Shown: positions 24,509-33,841, numbered from the stretch's first letter. The stretch: 36,992 nucleotides of DNA from Verrucomicrobiia bacterium (GCA_020439945.1 JAGRPB010000037.1:1-36992); one strand, 5' to 3'. Made by a program: numbers and translations. The notes: generated by a model not told the origin, from the letters alone.

Positions 24509-25450
24509 ATGAAAAACGCTTCATGGTTTTTTCTTCTCGTCGCCTTGATTGCGCCGGGAGTTGTTCATGCCCAGGAAAGTGGGAAAAAGAAAAAGGCGCC
24601 GGCGCCGAAGTTCAGTTGGGTGAGTCCGATTCCGGAAGCGCGACTGAAATCGATGAACCTGCCGGAGGGCCTGAAGCACGGCACTTTCGAGAGTCCGTCG
24701 ATGGGGCTGGAAGTCGGCTACTACATTTACCTGCCGCCGGGATACGAAGACGCGAAGAACGCGGAGACGCGTTATCCGGTCGTCTATCATCTCCACGGCG
24801 GTCGACCCGGTGGGGAATACAAGAGCGTGGCGCTGTCCAAGTTTGTCGATACGGCGATCAAGTCGGGCGAAATTCAGCCGACGATCTACGTGTTTCCGAA
24901 TGGTGGCCCGATGAGCTGGTACAACTACCCGCAGAAGGAAAACGGCAGCGGCGAGAACGTCTTCGTCAAGGAAACCATTCCGCACATCGATGCGACCTAC
25001 CGCACCCTCGGGAAGCAGGGGAGGGCGATCGAGGGATTCAGCCAGGGCGGGCGCGGAACGACCCGGATCCTGTTCAAGCATCCGGAACTGTTTGTCTCCG
25101 CGGCGCCGGGCGGTTCGGGATACGGACCGGAGAAAACGGTCCAGGAAAACAACGGAGCCGAGAGCGAGTCGGTGGTGTTTGCGCCCGGCTACAATACCTG
25201 GGATCTCGCGGCGGCCTTCGCGAAACGGGACGACCGGCCCGATTTGCCGATTCGGCTCTGGGTGGGAACGGCCGGATTCAACTACGAGTTCAATCTCAAG
25301 TTTTCCGACTACCTGAACGAGCTGGGCGTCGAACACGACATGCTCATCGCGGAGGGCGTCGATCATTCCGCCCAGCGCTTCTACGAAAAGCGCGGGCGGG
25401 AGCTGATGCAGTGGCACCAGGCGAACTTCGCGAAAGCGAAGTCGGAGTGA
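24509..25450 (+). CDS. secreted esterase (alpha/beta hydrolase, esterase-D/CE1-like)
   Basis: A 313-residue protein starting at ATG 24509, which gives the signal peptide MKNASWFFLLVALIAPGVVHAQ. A lysine-rich linker (KKKKAPAPK) leads to an alpha/beta hydrolase fold: YYIYLPPGY, VVYHLHGGRPGGEY with the oxyanion-type HGG, FPNGGPMSWYNYP, and the nucleophile elbow GFSQGGRG with S178. The probable catalytic His is in GVDHSAQRF near residue 286. This is the putative-esterase family that includes feruloyl and acetylxylan esterases (CE1) and esterase D. The acyl substrate is unknown. It is 50 bp behind ilvD but probably has its own role in polysaccharide side-group removal. Its stop is 7 bp from the convergent OmpA gene's stop. 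Confidence 0.82.
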   Translation: MKNASWFFLLVALIAPGVVHAQESGKKKKAPAPKFSWVSPIPEARLKSMNLPEGLKHGTFESPSMGLEVGYYIYLPPGYEDAKNAETRYPVVYHLHGGRPGGEYKSVALSKFVDTAIKSGEIQPTIYVFPNGGPMSWYNYPQKENGSGENVFVKETIPHIDATYRTLGKQGRAIEGFSQGGRGTTRILFKHPELFVSAAPGGSGYGPEKTVQENNGAESESVVFAPGYNTWDLAAAFAKRDDRPDLPIRLWVGTAGFNYEFNLKFSDYLNELGVEHDMLIAEGVDHSAQRFYEKRGRELMQWHQANFAKAKSE

Positions 25451-25457
25451 GGGAGTC

Positions 25458-26966
25458 TCAGTCGATCTGCCAGATTTCCACCACCCGGTTGGCGGCGCGG
25501 CGGCTCGAGTCAAACCGTCGGGTCTGACCGAAGTAGACCGCCTCGACCGGGTTTTGCGGTCCGAGTTCGGCGACGGCTTCCGCGGCGGCGTAGGCGCGAC
25601 GCGAGGAGAGGTCGCGATTGGCGTCCTCGCTTCCATCCACGCTCGCATAACCGATGGCGAGGAACCGGGCCTCTGGGGAGGTATCCACCAGCGCGCGGAT
25701 CTTTTCGCGAGCCTGTGTGTCGAGGGAAGCGCTGCCGGCGGTGAAGGGAATCGTGAGCGCCAGTCTGCCGCCTTGCTCCCGCGAGATGGCCTCGTAGGCT
25801 TTCTCCAGATCGATGGACGAATCGTCGAGGGCTCGCAGTTGATCAAAAATCGGACGGGTCGGCTCGGAAAGGTTGGCGGGTTCTTCGATTAGAATCGGCT
25901 CCGACGTGTCTCGGTTGGCGATGGGTTCTTCGGTCTCGGGACTCGCGGGTGCGATCTCATTCTTCCGTTCCGATTCCGGTGTGGCGCTCGAACCGGAAGT
26001 GGCCAGGGCGGCCAGTTGGGTGCGGAGCGATTCCACGTCGGCTCGCAGGGAGTCACGGGTGGCGACGAGACCGGCCCGCTCCTTCGACCAGTTCGATCGT
26101 TCCTTTTCCCAATTCTCACGGGCCGATTCGGATTGGCGTTTCAGCGCGTCGAAGCGTCCCGACAGATCCGCCATCATCCGGTCTCCCGATTCCGCGCTCA
26201 GGCTGGTCACCATTTCGATCGCGGATTGGCTTTCGCGGGTTTCCTGAAGTGAGCGTGCCAGCACGTTCCGTTGCTTGGTGGATTCGGCGAGTTGAGTCTC
26301 GAGCAGGCCGACCTTCTGCTCCAACGCATCAAACTCCAGGTTTCCCCGGTCGAGGGCTTCTTCGGCATTGCTGCCCTCGGGGAGATCGATCGAGGAGACC
26401 AGAATGCTGGAGAGCCGGTCTTTCAGGATGGCGTTCTGTTTGCCGAGGTTTTCGTTGGCGGCGAGGAGCCGTTTTTTTTCCGCATTCCAGGTTTCCCGCT
26501 CGTCCCGGGCGAGCGATTCGAGATTGCCGATTTGGGCGTTCAAGCGATCGATTTCCCGTCCGGCGGCCCTTTCCCGGCGGTCGATTTCGAAATTCAGATT
26601 CTCGTTCTCGTTGGTGAGCGTTTCGATCTGCTCGTTGAGGCCGGCGACTTCGTCGGACAAGTCGCGAGTCGCGTCGAAATCCGATCCCAGGGCGGGATCG
26701 ACCTGGAATTCGCCGAGTTGAAGTCGTTGGATTTCGGCGGCCAGGTTGTCGCGCTCCGCCGTCAATTCAGCGACTTCCTTCTGGAGGGATTCGTCGAGGT
26801 CGTCTTCGTGTCGATCCAGGGATGACAGGAGAAAACTCCGCTGCGTCCAACCAACGATCGCCAGCGCCAATCCCGTCACCACCAGCAACCAGAGCCGAAA
26901 AGAACGACGATGGGAGGTGGGGCGGGCGATGTCGGATTCGATCAGCTCTGGGAGAACGTCATTCAT
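25458..26966 (-). CDS. OmpA-like protein with long coiled coil
   Basis: A 502-residue protein from ATG 26966. An N-terminal cytoplasmic tail is followed by one membrane segment (SFRLWLLVVTGLALAIVGW, about 21-40). Residues about 60-330 are heptad-like coiled coil with repeated LNEQIETLTNENENLNFEI-type stretches. A Pro/Glu-rich linker (about 335-380) leads to an OmpA-like peptidoglycan-binding domain (about 400-502) with LTIPFTAGSASLDTQAREKIRALVD, AIGYASVDGSEDANRDLSSRRAYA and RRAANRVVEIWQID. The layout recalls MotB/PomB-like or cell-wall-tethered scaffold proteins, but no MotA is present. It likely spans from the inner membrane to peptidoglycan. Two 19-bp direct repeats lie just before its start. 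Confidence 0.85.
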   Translation of the reverse strand: MNDVLPELIESDIARPTSHRRSFRLWLLVVTGLALAIVGWTQRSFLLSSLDRHEDDLDESLQKEVAELTAERDNLAAEIQRLQLGEFQVDPALGSDFDATRDLSDEVAGLNEQIETLTNENENLNFEIDRRERAAGREIDRLNAQIGNLESLARDERETWNAEKKRLLAANENLGKQNAILKDRLSSILVSSIDLPEGSNAEEALDRGNLEFDALEQKVGLLETQLAESTKQRNVLARSLQETRESQSAIEMVTSLSAESGDRMMADLSGRFDALKRQSESARENWEKERSNWSKERAGLVATRDSLRADVESLRTQLAALATSGSSATPESERKNEIAPASPETEEPIANRDTSEPILIEEPANLSEPTRPIFDQLRALDDSSIDLEKAYEAISREQGGRLALTIPFTAGSASLDTQAREKIRALVDTSPEARFLAIGYASVDGSEDANRDLSSRRAYAAAEAVAELGPQNPVEAVYFGQTRRFDSSRRAANRVVEIWQID

Positions 26967-26969
26967 CAA

Positions 26970-27007
26970 GGCGGAACTGAGACAAGAAGGCGGAACTGAG
27001 ACAAGAA
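26970..27007. repeat. two perfect 19-bp tandem repeats
   Basis: The unit ggcggaactgagacaagaa occurs at 26970-26988 and again at 26989-27007 without any mismatch. It lies 3 bp upstream of the OmpA-like gene's start codon, where it would be in the mRNA leader. On the minus strand each unit holds TTGTCT. It could be a regulator site or a recent slippage product. Confidence 0.8.
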
Positions 27008-27249
27008 ACGGGAGGAAAAGGTCACCGTATTGGACGCTTTGATCCCGGAAACGTTAGAACTAAAAAACCTTGTTCGACCTGGCGGAAACGTGACGATTTG
27101 GAGACGGAACGGAGGAGACGGTTCCATGCCCGTTCACGAATCGACGTAACCTTCGCCGACTGAGGTGGAAGCGGCGATCACCCGGGATTCCCCGGTTGCC
27201 GATTCGCCGCGAATGTCACGGAAAGCGCCGCGACCTTTTCGGAAAAAAA
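27008..27249. other. intergenic region without a recognised gene
   Basis: This stretch lies between the tandem repeats before the OmpA gene (its upstream side) and the 3' end of the GGDEF-EAL gene. No open frame with protein-like character, tRNA or clear terminator was found. It should hold the OmpA promoter on the minus strand. Confidence 0.5.
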
Positions 27250-29352
27250 TCACTTCGGCAGGACCAGTCCGGAGTCGGGCGATGTCCGAGATTTCCGGCT
27301 CGGCACTTCGGTGAGGTAGCTCCGCGGACGGCCGAGATGATAGCCCTGGGCGAAATCGACTTCAAGCTGGCGGAGAACTTCGGTCGAATCCTCGTCCTCC
27401 ACGTGCTCGGCGACGCAGCGAAGTCCGATGGCGTGGGAGAGTTCGGTGATGGCCCGGATGAAGGCGGCGCTGGCGGAATCTTCCGCGATATCGCGTGTGT
27501 AGGAGCCGTCGATTTTTACGATCTCGACCGGGAGATCGCGGAGATAGCTGAAGCTGCTGTAGCCGCGTCCGAAATCGTCCAGGGCGAATCGAAATCCTCG
27601 CGCACGCAGCGTGGCGAGCCGTTCCATGGCCAGGGGAAGGTCGGTGATCAGTTCCGATTCCGTGATTTCGAAGATGATGCGATCGGGATCCACACCGGTT
27701 CGGCGGAGCTGCTTGATGAGAAAGTCCGGGAGCCGGGGATCGCTCGCGGTGCGGCCGGACAGGTTGATGCTCAGTTGGAGCGAAGGATTGAATTGCAGGA
27801 GATCGAGGGCGTTCCTGACGACGCAGCGGTCGAGCTCGGGCAACAGATTGTAACGCCGGGCCGGAGGCAGGAACTGGGCGGGCAGGCAGGCGCCATCGGC
27901 ACCGGGCAGGCGGAGAAGCACCTCGTAGAATTCGATTTCGCCGGTCTGGAGGGAGACGATGGGCTGGAGCCACAAGTCGATGGCGTCGTGAGCAATGGCG
28001 TCGAGGAGCCGTTCGTGCCACATCTGATCCTCGGAATTCTCCCCCGAGCCATGTCCGTTGCTGGTGGTGACGAGATTTCGACCCGCGCGTTTGCTGGCAT
28101 AGCAGGCGCTGTCGGCGCAGGCCAGGGCCTCCTCGAGAGTCATGCGCGGTTGAAGGGCGACGAGACCGATCGAGGTGGTGACGCGATGGCTTCGGCCGGC
28201 GGCGGTAAAGTCGAGATGCTGCACCGAATTTCGAATGCGCTCCGCCACGTTCTGAGCCGACTCGAGATTGGTGTCGGGTAGCACGAGCACGAATTCGTCA
28301 CCACCGAGGCGAATGATGGTGTCGCTGGGACGAACCTGTCGCGAGATCAGGTGGGCGACCGATTGCAGCACCGCATCGCCGGCGGCGTGGCCGGCGCTAT
28401 CGTTGACGATCTTGAAATCATCGAGATCCAGACAGAGCAGCGCCGAGGGGCGTCCTTCCTGCGTCGCGTCGAGCGCGCGTTGCACGGAGGGATCCAGCTG
28501 GGTGCGGTTGAACAGGTGGGTGAGGGGGTCGCGTTCGGCGAGAAAGGCCAATTGGGCCTCGAGACGCCGACGTTCGGTGACATCGGCGCCGACACAGACG
28601 ATGAGGCCGGATTCCGAATTCCTCCCGGTTTCACAGGAACGACGGCATACCCAGGCGAGATCCCGTTTCGTTCCGTTCACGCCGGCGACCTGGGTTTCAA
28701 ACTGGCAGGAGGCGCGTTCCCCGGCGGTCAGTTCACGGAGTTTTTCGGTGATGGTGACTTCGCGTCCGCGTTCGTCAAAAAAGACCTCGATGAATGGCTT
28801 TTCCGACAGTGCGGATTCGTCGAAACCGGTCAGCTCGGTTGTCGCGTCGTTCACCTTGGCGAGCCGACCTTCAGAATCGAGGGCCACGATGCAGGCCGGT
28901 GCGGTTTCGAAAACAGCGGTGACCATCTGTTGCTCCCGTTCGAGAGCGGTGCTGAGCCGCGCCTTTTCCTCGAGCGCGTCGATGCGTTCGGCGGCGACGG
29001 CGATTCGCAGGCTCAGCGCGCGGGGCTGGTAGGGCTTTTCGATGTAGTCGTCGGCGCCGGCGTCGAAGGCGACCGAGAGTTTTTCCTGGTGATCGGCGCC
29101 GGTCCCGATGAGGAGATACGGCCCCTCGCTCCCGAACTGCTCGCGGACCCACTGGCAGAACCACAGGCCATCGCGACCGGGCAGACCGAGATCGATGATC
29201 GCCAGCGACCAGGCGTCGCCCCCTTCGCCGAGCATTCGCTGGCAGGCGTCCTCCGCCGTCGAGCAGATGACGCTTTCATGGTCCTCCCGATGGAGAACTC
29301 CTTCGAGGAGTCGGGCGGTCGCGGGATCGTCTTCTACGATGAGCACCTTCAT
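27250..29352 (-). CDS. response regulator with PAS, GGDEF and EAL domains (c-di-GMP turnover)
   Basis: A 700-residue cytoplasmic signalling protein from ATG 29352. Receiver domain (1-120): acidic pair E7/D8 with D9, phosphoacceptor D54, T84 and K107 all in place. PAS domain (about 143-262). GGDEF domain (about 265-435): intact GGDEF at 350-354 and an inhibitory I-site RPSD at 341-344, so cyclase activity under product inhibition is likely. EAL domain (about 445-690): EVLLRL instead of EALLRL at 477, but N530, E562, D592-D593 (LDDFGRGYSS), K613 and E649 are kept, so phosphodiesterase activity is possible. No histidine kinase is adjacent. It is divergent from bcsB-bcsC, a natural output for c-di-GMP. 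Confidence 0.95.
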   Translation of the reverse strand: MKVLIVEDDPATARLLEGVLHREDHESVICSTAEDACQRMLGEGGDAWSLAIIDLGLPGRDGLWFCQWVREQFGSEGPYLLIGTGADHQEKLSVAFDAGADDYIEKPYQPRALSLRIAVAAERIDALEEKARLSTALEREQQMVTAVFETAPACIVALDSEGRLAKVNDATTELTGFDESALSEKPFIEVFFDERGREVTITEKLRELTAGERASCQFETQVAGVNGTKRDLAWVCRRSCETGRNSESGLIVCVGADVTERRRLEAQLAFLAERDPLTHLFNRTQLDPSVQRALDATQEGRPSALLCLDLDDFKIVNDSAGHAAGDAVLQSVAHLISRQVRPSDTIIRLGGDEFVLVLPDTNLESAQNVAERIRNSVQHLDFTAAGRSHRVTTSIGLVALQPRMTLEEALACADSACYASKRAGRNLVTTSNGHGSGENSEDQMWHERLLDAIAHDAIDLWLQPIVSLQTGEIEFYEVLLRLPGADGACLPAQFLPPARRYNLLPELDRCVVRNALDLLQFNPSLQLSINLSGRTASDPRLPDFLIKQLRRTGVDPDRIIFEITESELITDLPLAMERLATLRARGFRFALDDFGRGYSSFSYLRDLPVEIVKIDGSYTRDIAEDSASAAFIRAITELSHAIGLRCVAEHVEDEDSTEVLRQLEVDFAQGYHLGRPRSYLTEVPSRKSRTSPDSGLVLPK

Positions 29353-29582
29353 TAGTCTGAAAAGTTTAATATTTATAAAAATTATTAACAAGACAAAAAT
29401 CTCTCCATGTTTGCCGAAAGGTTTCTTCGATTCTGCCGGAATCCCTTGTTTATCTCGTTTTTATGAATAATTGAGTTGAGGTATTATTTCAGAAATCTTA
29501 AATTATTTGTGGTGCCTTGGTGCTGGTCGGCTGCCGCGCACGGAGGCGCCGATGGGTGCCTGACTCCCTCTTTCGATTTTTC
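29353..29582. promoter_or_regulatory. AT-rich divergent intergenic region
   Basis: This 230-bp gap separates the GGDEF-EAL gene and bcsB and must hold both promoters. Its first 160 bp or so are strikingly AT-rich (for example tttaatatttataaaaatt near 29367) against GC-rich surroundings. No palindromic operator was picked out and no protein-like frame is present. The frame of bcsB is open back to a TTG at 29517, so a longer protein cannot be excluded. Confidence 0.45.
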
Positions 29583-31430
29583 ATGACGATCCTTTTTTCC
29601 AGTGACGATGGGTCCGGGTGCTTCGCTGCGAAGTTCTTCGCCCTTTGTCCGGTGGTCGTCGGCGTGTTGGGTATGGCGGTCTTCCTCTCGAAGGACGCTG
29701 ATGCGGATGAAACTCACGAACACGCCTTGGCGGAACTGGTCGAGGACTCGCTTCAGGTTCGCCGTCCGCTGTCGGATTTCGTGAACTCGGCCGAGCCGAT
29801 CTCGCTGGAGGGATCGCGGAGCGGCATCGATCTCGAGATTCCCCTGAATCCCCGGATCGAACTCGTCGGCGGCGAAGTGGAGATCGACTATCTTCACGCG
29901 GTCGGCATTCGTTCGGATCGCTCCCGACTCAGGGTTCGCTGGGATGATCGCGAGATCGCCTCCGGCCGGATCGGGGGACTGCGTCGTGAAGGACGCTTGT
30001 CGGGTCGGCTTCCCAGCGATGAACCGTCGGTCGATCGCTATCGGTTGCGCATTTCCGCGGAGCAGCGAAACGACGGATCCGCGGATGCGCTTCTCGATTC
30101 GGACGAGGCCGAAATCGAACCGTGGACCCAGGTCGATCCCGCCAAATCCTGGATCGCGCTCGACTACCGGCTTCGTCCGCTGAAGCCGCGCCTCGACGAA
30201 GTTCGCACCCTGGTCGATCAGCGGCTCTGGAATCAATACACGCTGACCGTGGTGACGGCGCCGATTTACGCGACCGGTCAGGCTCATCTGAAATGGGGTG
30301 CCCGCGCCGTGCAACGAATCGCGCTCTGGCACGGCGATCGCCCCTTGTCGGTGCGACACGACGACCGGCTCTCCCCGGTGGGCGACGAACTCGTCATCGG
30401 CACGCGCGACGAACTCATCGGGATTCTGCCCCAGAACTTTTGCGATCACATCACCTCCAGCTTCATCGGCGTCTATCCGCATCCGAACGACGAGCGACAT
30501 TTCCTGCTAGTGCTCTCCGGCACCGAGACCGAGGGCGTGGATCGGGCGGTGAGAGCTTTCGTCTTTCATTCGGAGAAAATGCCGTCCCTGCCGCGGATCG
30601 ACGTGAGCCACTGGAACATCGGCGCGAAAGATCCAGCGCCGACCGGCCACATCGAGAGCCGTCGGCTCCAGATGCCCGACCTGGCCCGTTGGAGTCGCGA
30701 AGGCTTTCCGGGAGCGACCGGCCGACCGGTGGTGGCGGGATGCGATCTCTGGGTCGCGCACCGGGACAGCGAGACGATCGCCTGTGCCTGGATGATTGCG
30801 GGAAAACTGGCCCAGGTCGCCGGTGACCTGGTCACGACTCTGGATGTGGTCGATAAAGAGCCGCGCCCCGGCCGCCACTGGATCGCGCTGGGCGATCGCG
30901 ACGCGCTGCCTGGCTCTCTGGTGGAAAAGTCGCCGCTCGCCAACCTGTTCGGCCCCGGAGAGTTGATGGGCCGCCAAGGGGTCCTGACCCAGTTCGAATC
31001 CCCCCTCAAGCCTGGTCGTGCCGCGGGCTTCATCACTGCGGGAGATCGCGTGCTGCTCGAGGAACGCGTCAACGAAATGATTCGTCCCGAATTTTGGAGC
31101 ACGCTTCACGGGGACACGGTGACGTGGGAACCCGGCGGCGATTCCGCACGTTTTCAGCGTTTGGCCGCGTCCTTTGAGATCGGCGAGCCAGGTTGGCTGT
31201 TGCGATTCTGGCGTTTGGTAAAAGCGGTCCCCTGGCTCAGTCTGCTCTTTGGCGCCGCCGGTGCCGCCATCGTTTTCTGGTTGCTGCGCCAACCGGTGCA
31301 CGATCCCGATCCCGCCGCGGTGGGCGTGACCAAGCGAAACGGCAATCGCCGCGTCTCCCGCGGCAAACGTCTTCGCGAAGCCGCCCGCCGGACCGCCCGA
31401 CTCGACAAGCTCTCCCGCCATCACGGCTGA
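29583..31430 (+). CDS. bcsB: BcsB-like cellulose synthase regulatory subunit
   Basis: A 615-residue protein. ATG 29583 is taken because a hydrophobic export segment (FFALCPVVVGVLGMAVFL) follows; TTG 29517 is possible. BcsB is a periplasmic, membrane-anchored subunit that guides the glucan from the synthase BcsA. The sequence fits BcsB order: a beta-sandwich segment (ISLEGSRSGIDLEIPLNPRIELVGG, EIDYLHAVGIRSDRSRLRV), then ESWxxI-like PAKSWIALDYRLRPLKP, flavodoxin-like VVTAPIYATGQAHLKWGA and ELVIGTRDEL, a second such pair, and a C-terminal membrane segment (WLSLLFGAAGAAIVFWLLR) with a 44-residue basic tail. It is shorter than E. coli BcsB (779). No bcsA or bcsZ lies near it. bcsC follows 23 bp later. 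Confidence 0.8.
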   Translation: MTILFSSDDGSGCFAAKFFALCPVVVGVLGMAVFLSKDADADETHEHALAELVEDSLQVRRPLSDFVNSAEPISLEGSRSGIDLEIPLNPRIELVGGEVEIDYLHAVGIRSDRSRLRVRWDDREIASGRIGGLRREGRLSGRLPSDEPSVDRYRLRISAEQRNDGSADALLDSDEAEIEPWTQVDPAKSWIALDYRLRPLKPRLDEVRTLVDQRLWNQYTLTVVTAPIYATGQAHLKWGARAVQRIALWHGDRPLSVRHDDRLSPVGDELVIGTRDELIGILPQNFCDHITSSFIGVYPHPNDERHFLLVLSGTETEGVDRAVRAFVFHSEKMPSLPRIDVSHWNIGAKDPAPTGHIESRRLQMPDLARWSREGFPGATGRPVVAGCDLWVAHRDSETIACAWMIAGKLAQVAGDLVTTLDVVDKEPRPGRHWIALGDRDALPGSLVEKSPLANLFGPGELMGRQGVLTQFESPLKPGRAAGFITAGDRVLLEERVNEMIRPEFWSTLHGDTVTWEPGGDSARFQRLAASFEIGEPGWLLRFWRLVKAVPWLSLLFGAAGAAIVFWLLRQPVHDPDPAAVGVTKRNGNRRVSRGKRLREAARRTARLDKLSRHHG

Positions 31431-31453
31431 TCCTTCGCATTTTTAAATCACGA

Positions 31454-33841
31454 ATGTTGTCCCGCAGCGTCATTCTCGTTTTCCTGACCGCACCGGCCTT
31501 CGCGGGGCTGGCGTCGGCGCAGGAGAATGCGCTGGAACCGAGGGCGGCCGTCGCCGCACCCGGGAGCGCGGTGATGGCGACCGGTGAATCACTGCCCGAT
31601 CCCGAGCCCGTGGCGGCCATCCGGACCGGCGAGACGCCCGACCCCGACGCGCCCCCGGCTCCGGCGCCGGCGCCGGTGGACGATTCCGTCGAACCCGATG
31701 ATCCGGGCGCCAAAGGACAACTGCGGCGCGAATCGATCGTCGAAAACCGCGACGCCGCCGGGGCGCTGGAAACCGGATGGGCCTACTTCGACGATCGGCA
31801 GTGGGAAAGCGCCCGGCAGTGGTTTCAGAAAGCGTTGCAGTTCGATTCCCAATCGAAGAGAGCCGCCGAAGGCCTGGTCATGAGCGTCTATCGTTCCGGC
31901 GAACCCCTGGGTGCCTATCGCATCGCCAAGGAACACGCCGCGCTGGTTCCCGAAGGTCCCGGCATCGTGGTCAAGGCGGTCTCGACGACCGGTCAGCAAC
32001 TGGTGAATGACGGTGAGTTGGAGAAGGCGGAAACGTTGCTCGACGGGTTTCCCGACTCCGAGGATTCCATCGCCGCCGTCCGTCGTTCCATCGCGGCCAG
32101 TCGGGTGGAAACCGCGGTCGCCCGGCAGGAATACGAGGAAGCCCGCGCCATTTCCCGCTCCGCCGATCTCGATACCGAGGCCGTCGCCCGGGAGGAATCG
32201 GCCGATCTGCTCCAGCAGGCAACCGAGGCCCGCGACGACGGCAATCATCGCGCCAGTCTCGATCTCGTCGAAAAAGCCGAGAAAACCGCGCCTCTGGAAC
32301 GCAGTGGGGAACGGGTCAAAGCCTGGGCCCTTTACCAGAATCGCGAGTTCGACCAGTCGGCTGAGCTTTTTGAGAAACTCTATCGGGAAGGCAAAGATCG
32401 CGACAGCGCCGAGGGACTTGTCAACAGCCTGCAGCAATCGGGCAAGACCAACGAACTCGCCAAAATCAGCGACGAACTCGGCGGTCCGCTGGCGACCGCG
32501 TCCGAGCCCGTCCTGCTCGCCGCGGCGAAAGCCGAGGAGGAAAAACAGCGGCGCGAGCGTGAGCGTCAGCGTGAACTGGCCATGGCCGAGCAGCAGTTCG
32601 ACCAGGCACCCGCCACCTCCCGGGAATCGGTGGACAGTCATGCCCCGCCGGACTCATTTCGCGGCGCCATGGGGCCGTCCATTGCCGCGGCCGGGGCGGC
32701 GCATTTCTCGGGCGATCCCATCGACCGCCGACGCCAGGTCGTTCCCGAATCGTCGAACATCGATGGCGGCGGCGGATTCCGGGTCAAGGAGGGCGACGGC
32801 GGGCTGGACCGGTTGCGCGTGACTCACCTGCCGACCGTGCAGACCACGCTTGTATTCGGGGCGGGCGACAAGCAGTCACTCACCTTTGGCGTTCACGCGC
32901 TCAGTCTCGACGCGGGCGATTTCCACAGTCGCCGTCTCGTCGGGAGCGCTGACAGCACTCTCGATCCCAAGCCCTTCGTCACCGAGACCGACACCCTGGT
33001 CGAGCCCTACCTGGCCTACCGATTCGAAGAGGGCGATCGCGCCTTCTTCGCGGAGATCGGCACCACGCCCATCGGGGCCGACATTTCCGCCGCCGCGGTG
33101 GGAGCGATCGGGATCGAGTGGCAGGGCGAGCGGGCCGCCGCCGGGATCCAGGGCTTCTCCGAGTCGGTGGAGGAATCGTTGCTCTCCTACACCGGCATGA
33201 CCGATCCCTACACCGGTGACGAATGGGGTCGCGTGGTGCGGCGCGGCGTCCGGGCCGACGGAGCGGTGGAACTGGGTGAGAACTGGGGCGCGCACGGGCT
33301 TTTCGAGTTCAGTCGACTCACCGGCGAAGGTGTCGCCGACAACACCGCCGTGGCGGCGGATCTCGGGCTCAACTACCAGCTCGACGTGCCCGGCTTCGAT
33401 CACGTCGCCATCGGGCCGAATTTCCACTTCGAATCCTACGACAAGAACCTCAGCCAGTTCACCTATGGCCACGGCGGCTACTTCAGTCCCGACTCGCTCT
33501 ACCAGGGCATGTTCGGCGTGAGTTTCCTCACCGAAACCGGCGGCGCGTGGCTGGCCGAGGGCTTCCTCGGCGTCGGCGCCCAGACCCACGACACCGCCAG
33601 CGCCCCCGTGTTGCCCAACGCGCCCGACGGTCGCTTCTACGATGCCTCCAGCGACAGCGGAGCCATCTTCACCGCCCGCCTGCAAACCCTCTTCGAGCTG
33701 AACCAGCACTGGCGCCTCGGAGCCCAGGCCGGCTACGCCAAGACCGCCGCCTACGAGGACTACGCCGTGAGTCTCTACCTGAGTTTCCTCTTCGATCCCG
33801 AATGGGGTCTCGACCAGAGCGACTTCAGCGGCTGGCGGTGA
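31454..33841 (+). CDS. bcsC: BcsC-like outer-membrane exopolysaccharide export protein with TPR repeats
   Basis: A 795-residue protein from ATG 31454 with signal peptide MLSRSVILVFLTAPAFAGLASAQ. A Pro/Asp-rich linker (about 55-85) precedes several TPR-like helical repeats (about 95-385, for example ALETGWAYFDDRQWESARQWFQKALQFD) and a charged linker. The C-terminal barrel is clearly of BcsC type: SVEESLLSYTGMTDPYTGDEWGRVVRRGVRAD, FEFSRLTGEGVADN, YDKNLSQFTYGHGGYFSP and a terminal LYLSFLFDPEWG. E. coli BcsC has 1157 residues; the TPR part here is reduced. It should export the glucan through the outer membrane. It is the last gene of the bcsB-bcsC operon. Confidence 0.88.
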   Translation: MLSRSVILVFLTAPAFAGLASAQENALEPRAAVAAPGSAVMATGESLPDPEPVAAIRTGETPDPDAPPAPAPAPVDDSVEPDDPGAKGQLRRESIVENRDAAGALETGWAYFDDRQWESARQWFQKALQFDSQSKRAAEGLVMSVYRSGEPLGAYRIAKEHAALVPEGPGIVVKAVSTTGQQLVNDGELEKAETLLDGFPDSEDSIAAVRRSIAASRVETAVARQEYEEARAISRSADLDTEAVAREESADLLQQATEARDDGNHRASLDLVEKAEKTAPLERSGERVKAWALYQNREFDQSAELFEKLYREGKDRDSAEGLVNSLQQSGKTNELAKISDELGGPLATASEPVLLAAAKAEEEKQRRERERQRELAMAEQQFDQAPATSRESVDSHAPPDSFRGAMGPSIAAAGAAHFSGDPIDRRRQVVPESSNIDGGGGFRVKEGDGGLDRLRVTHLPTVQTTLVFGAGDKQSLTFGVHALSLDAGDFHSRRLVGSADSTLDPKPFVTETDTLVEPYLAYRFEEGDRAFFAEIGTTPIGADISAAAVGAIGIEWQGERAAAGIQGFSESVEESLLSYTGMTDPYTGDEWGRVVRRGVRADGAVELGENWGAHGLFEFSRLTGEGVADNTAVAADLGLNYQLDVPGFDHVAIGPNFHFESYDKNLSQFTYGHGGYFSPDSLYQGMFGVSFLTETGGAWLAEGFLGVGAQTHDTASAPVLPNAPDGRFYDASSDSGAIFTARLQTLFELNQHWRLGAQAGYAKTAAYEDYAVSLYLSFLFDPEWGLDQSDFSGWR

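Noticed and set aside
22548..24524. 658-codon minus-strand open frame opposite ilvD
   Set aside because: His/Arg-rich antisense shadow of a well-conserved enzyme; no start signal or domain.
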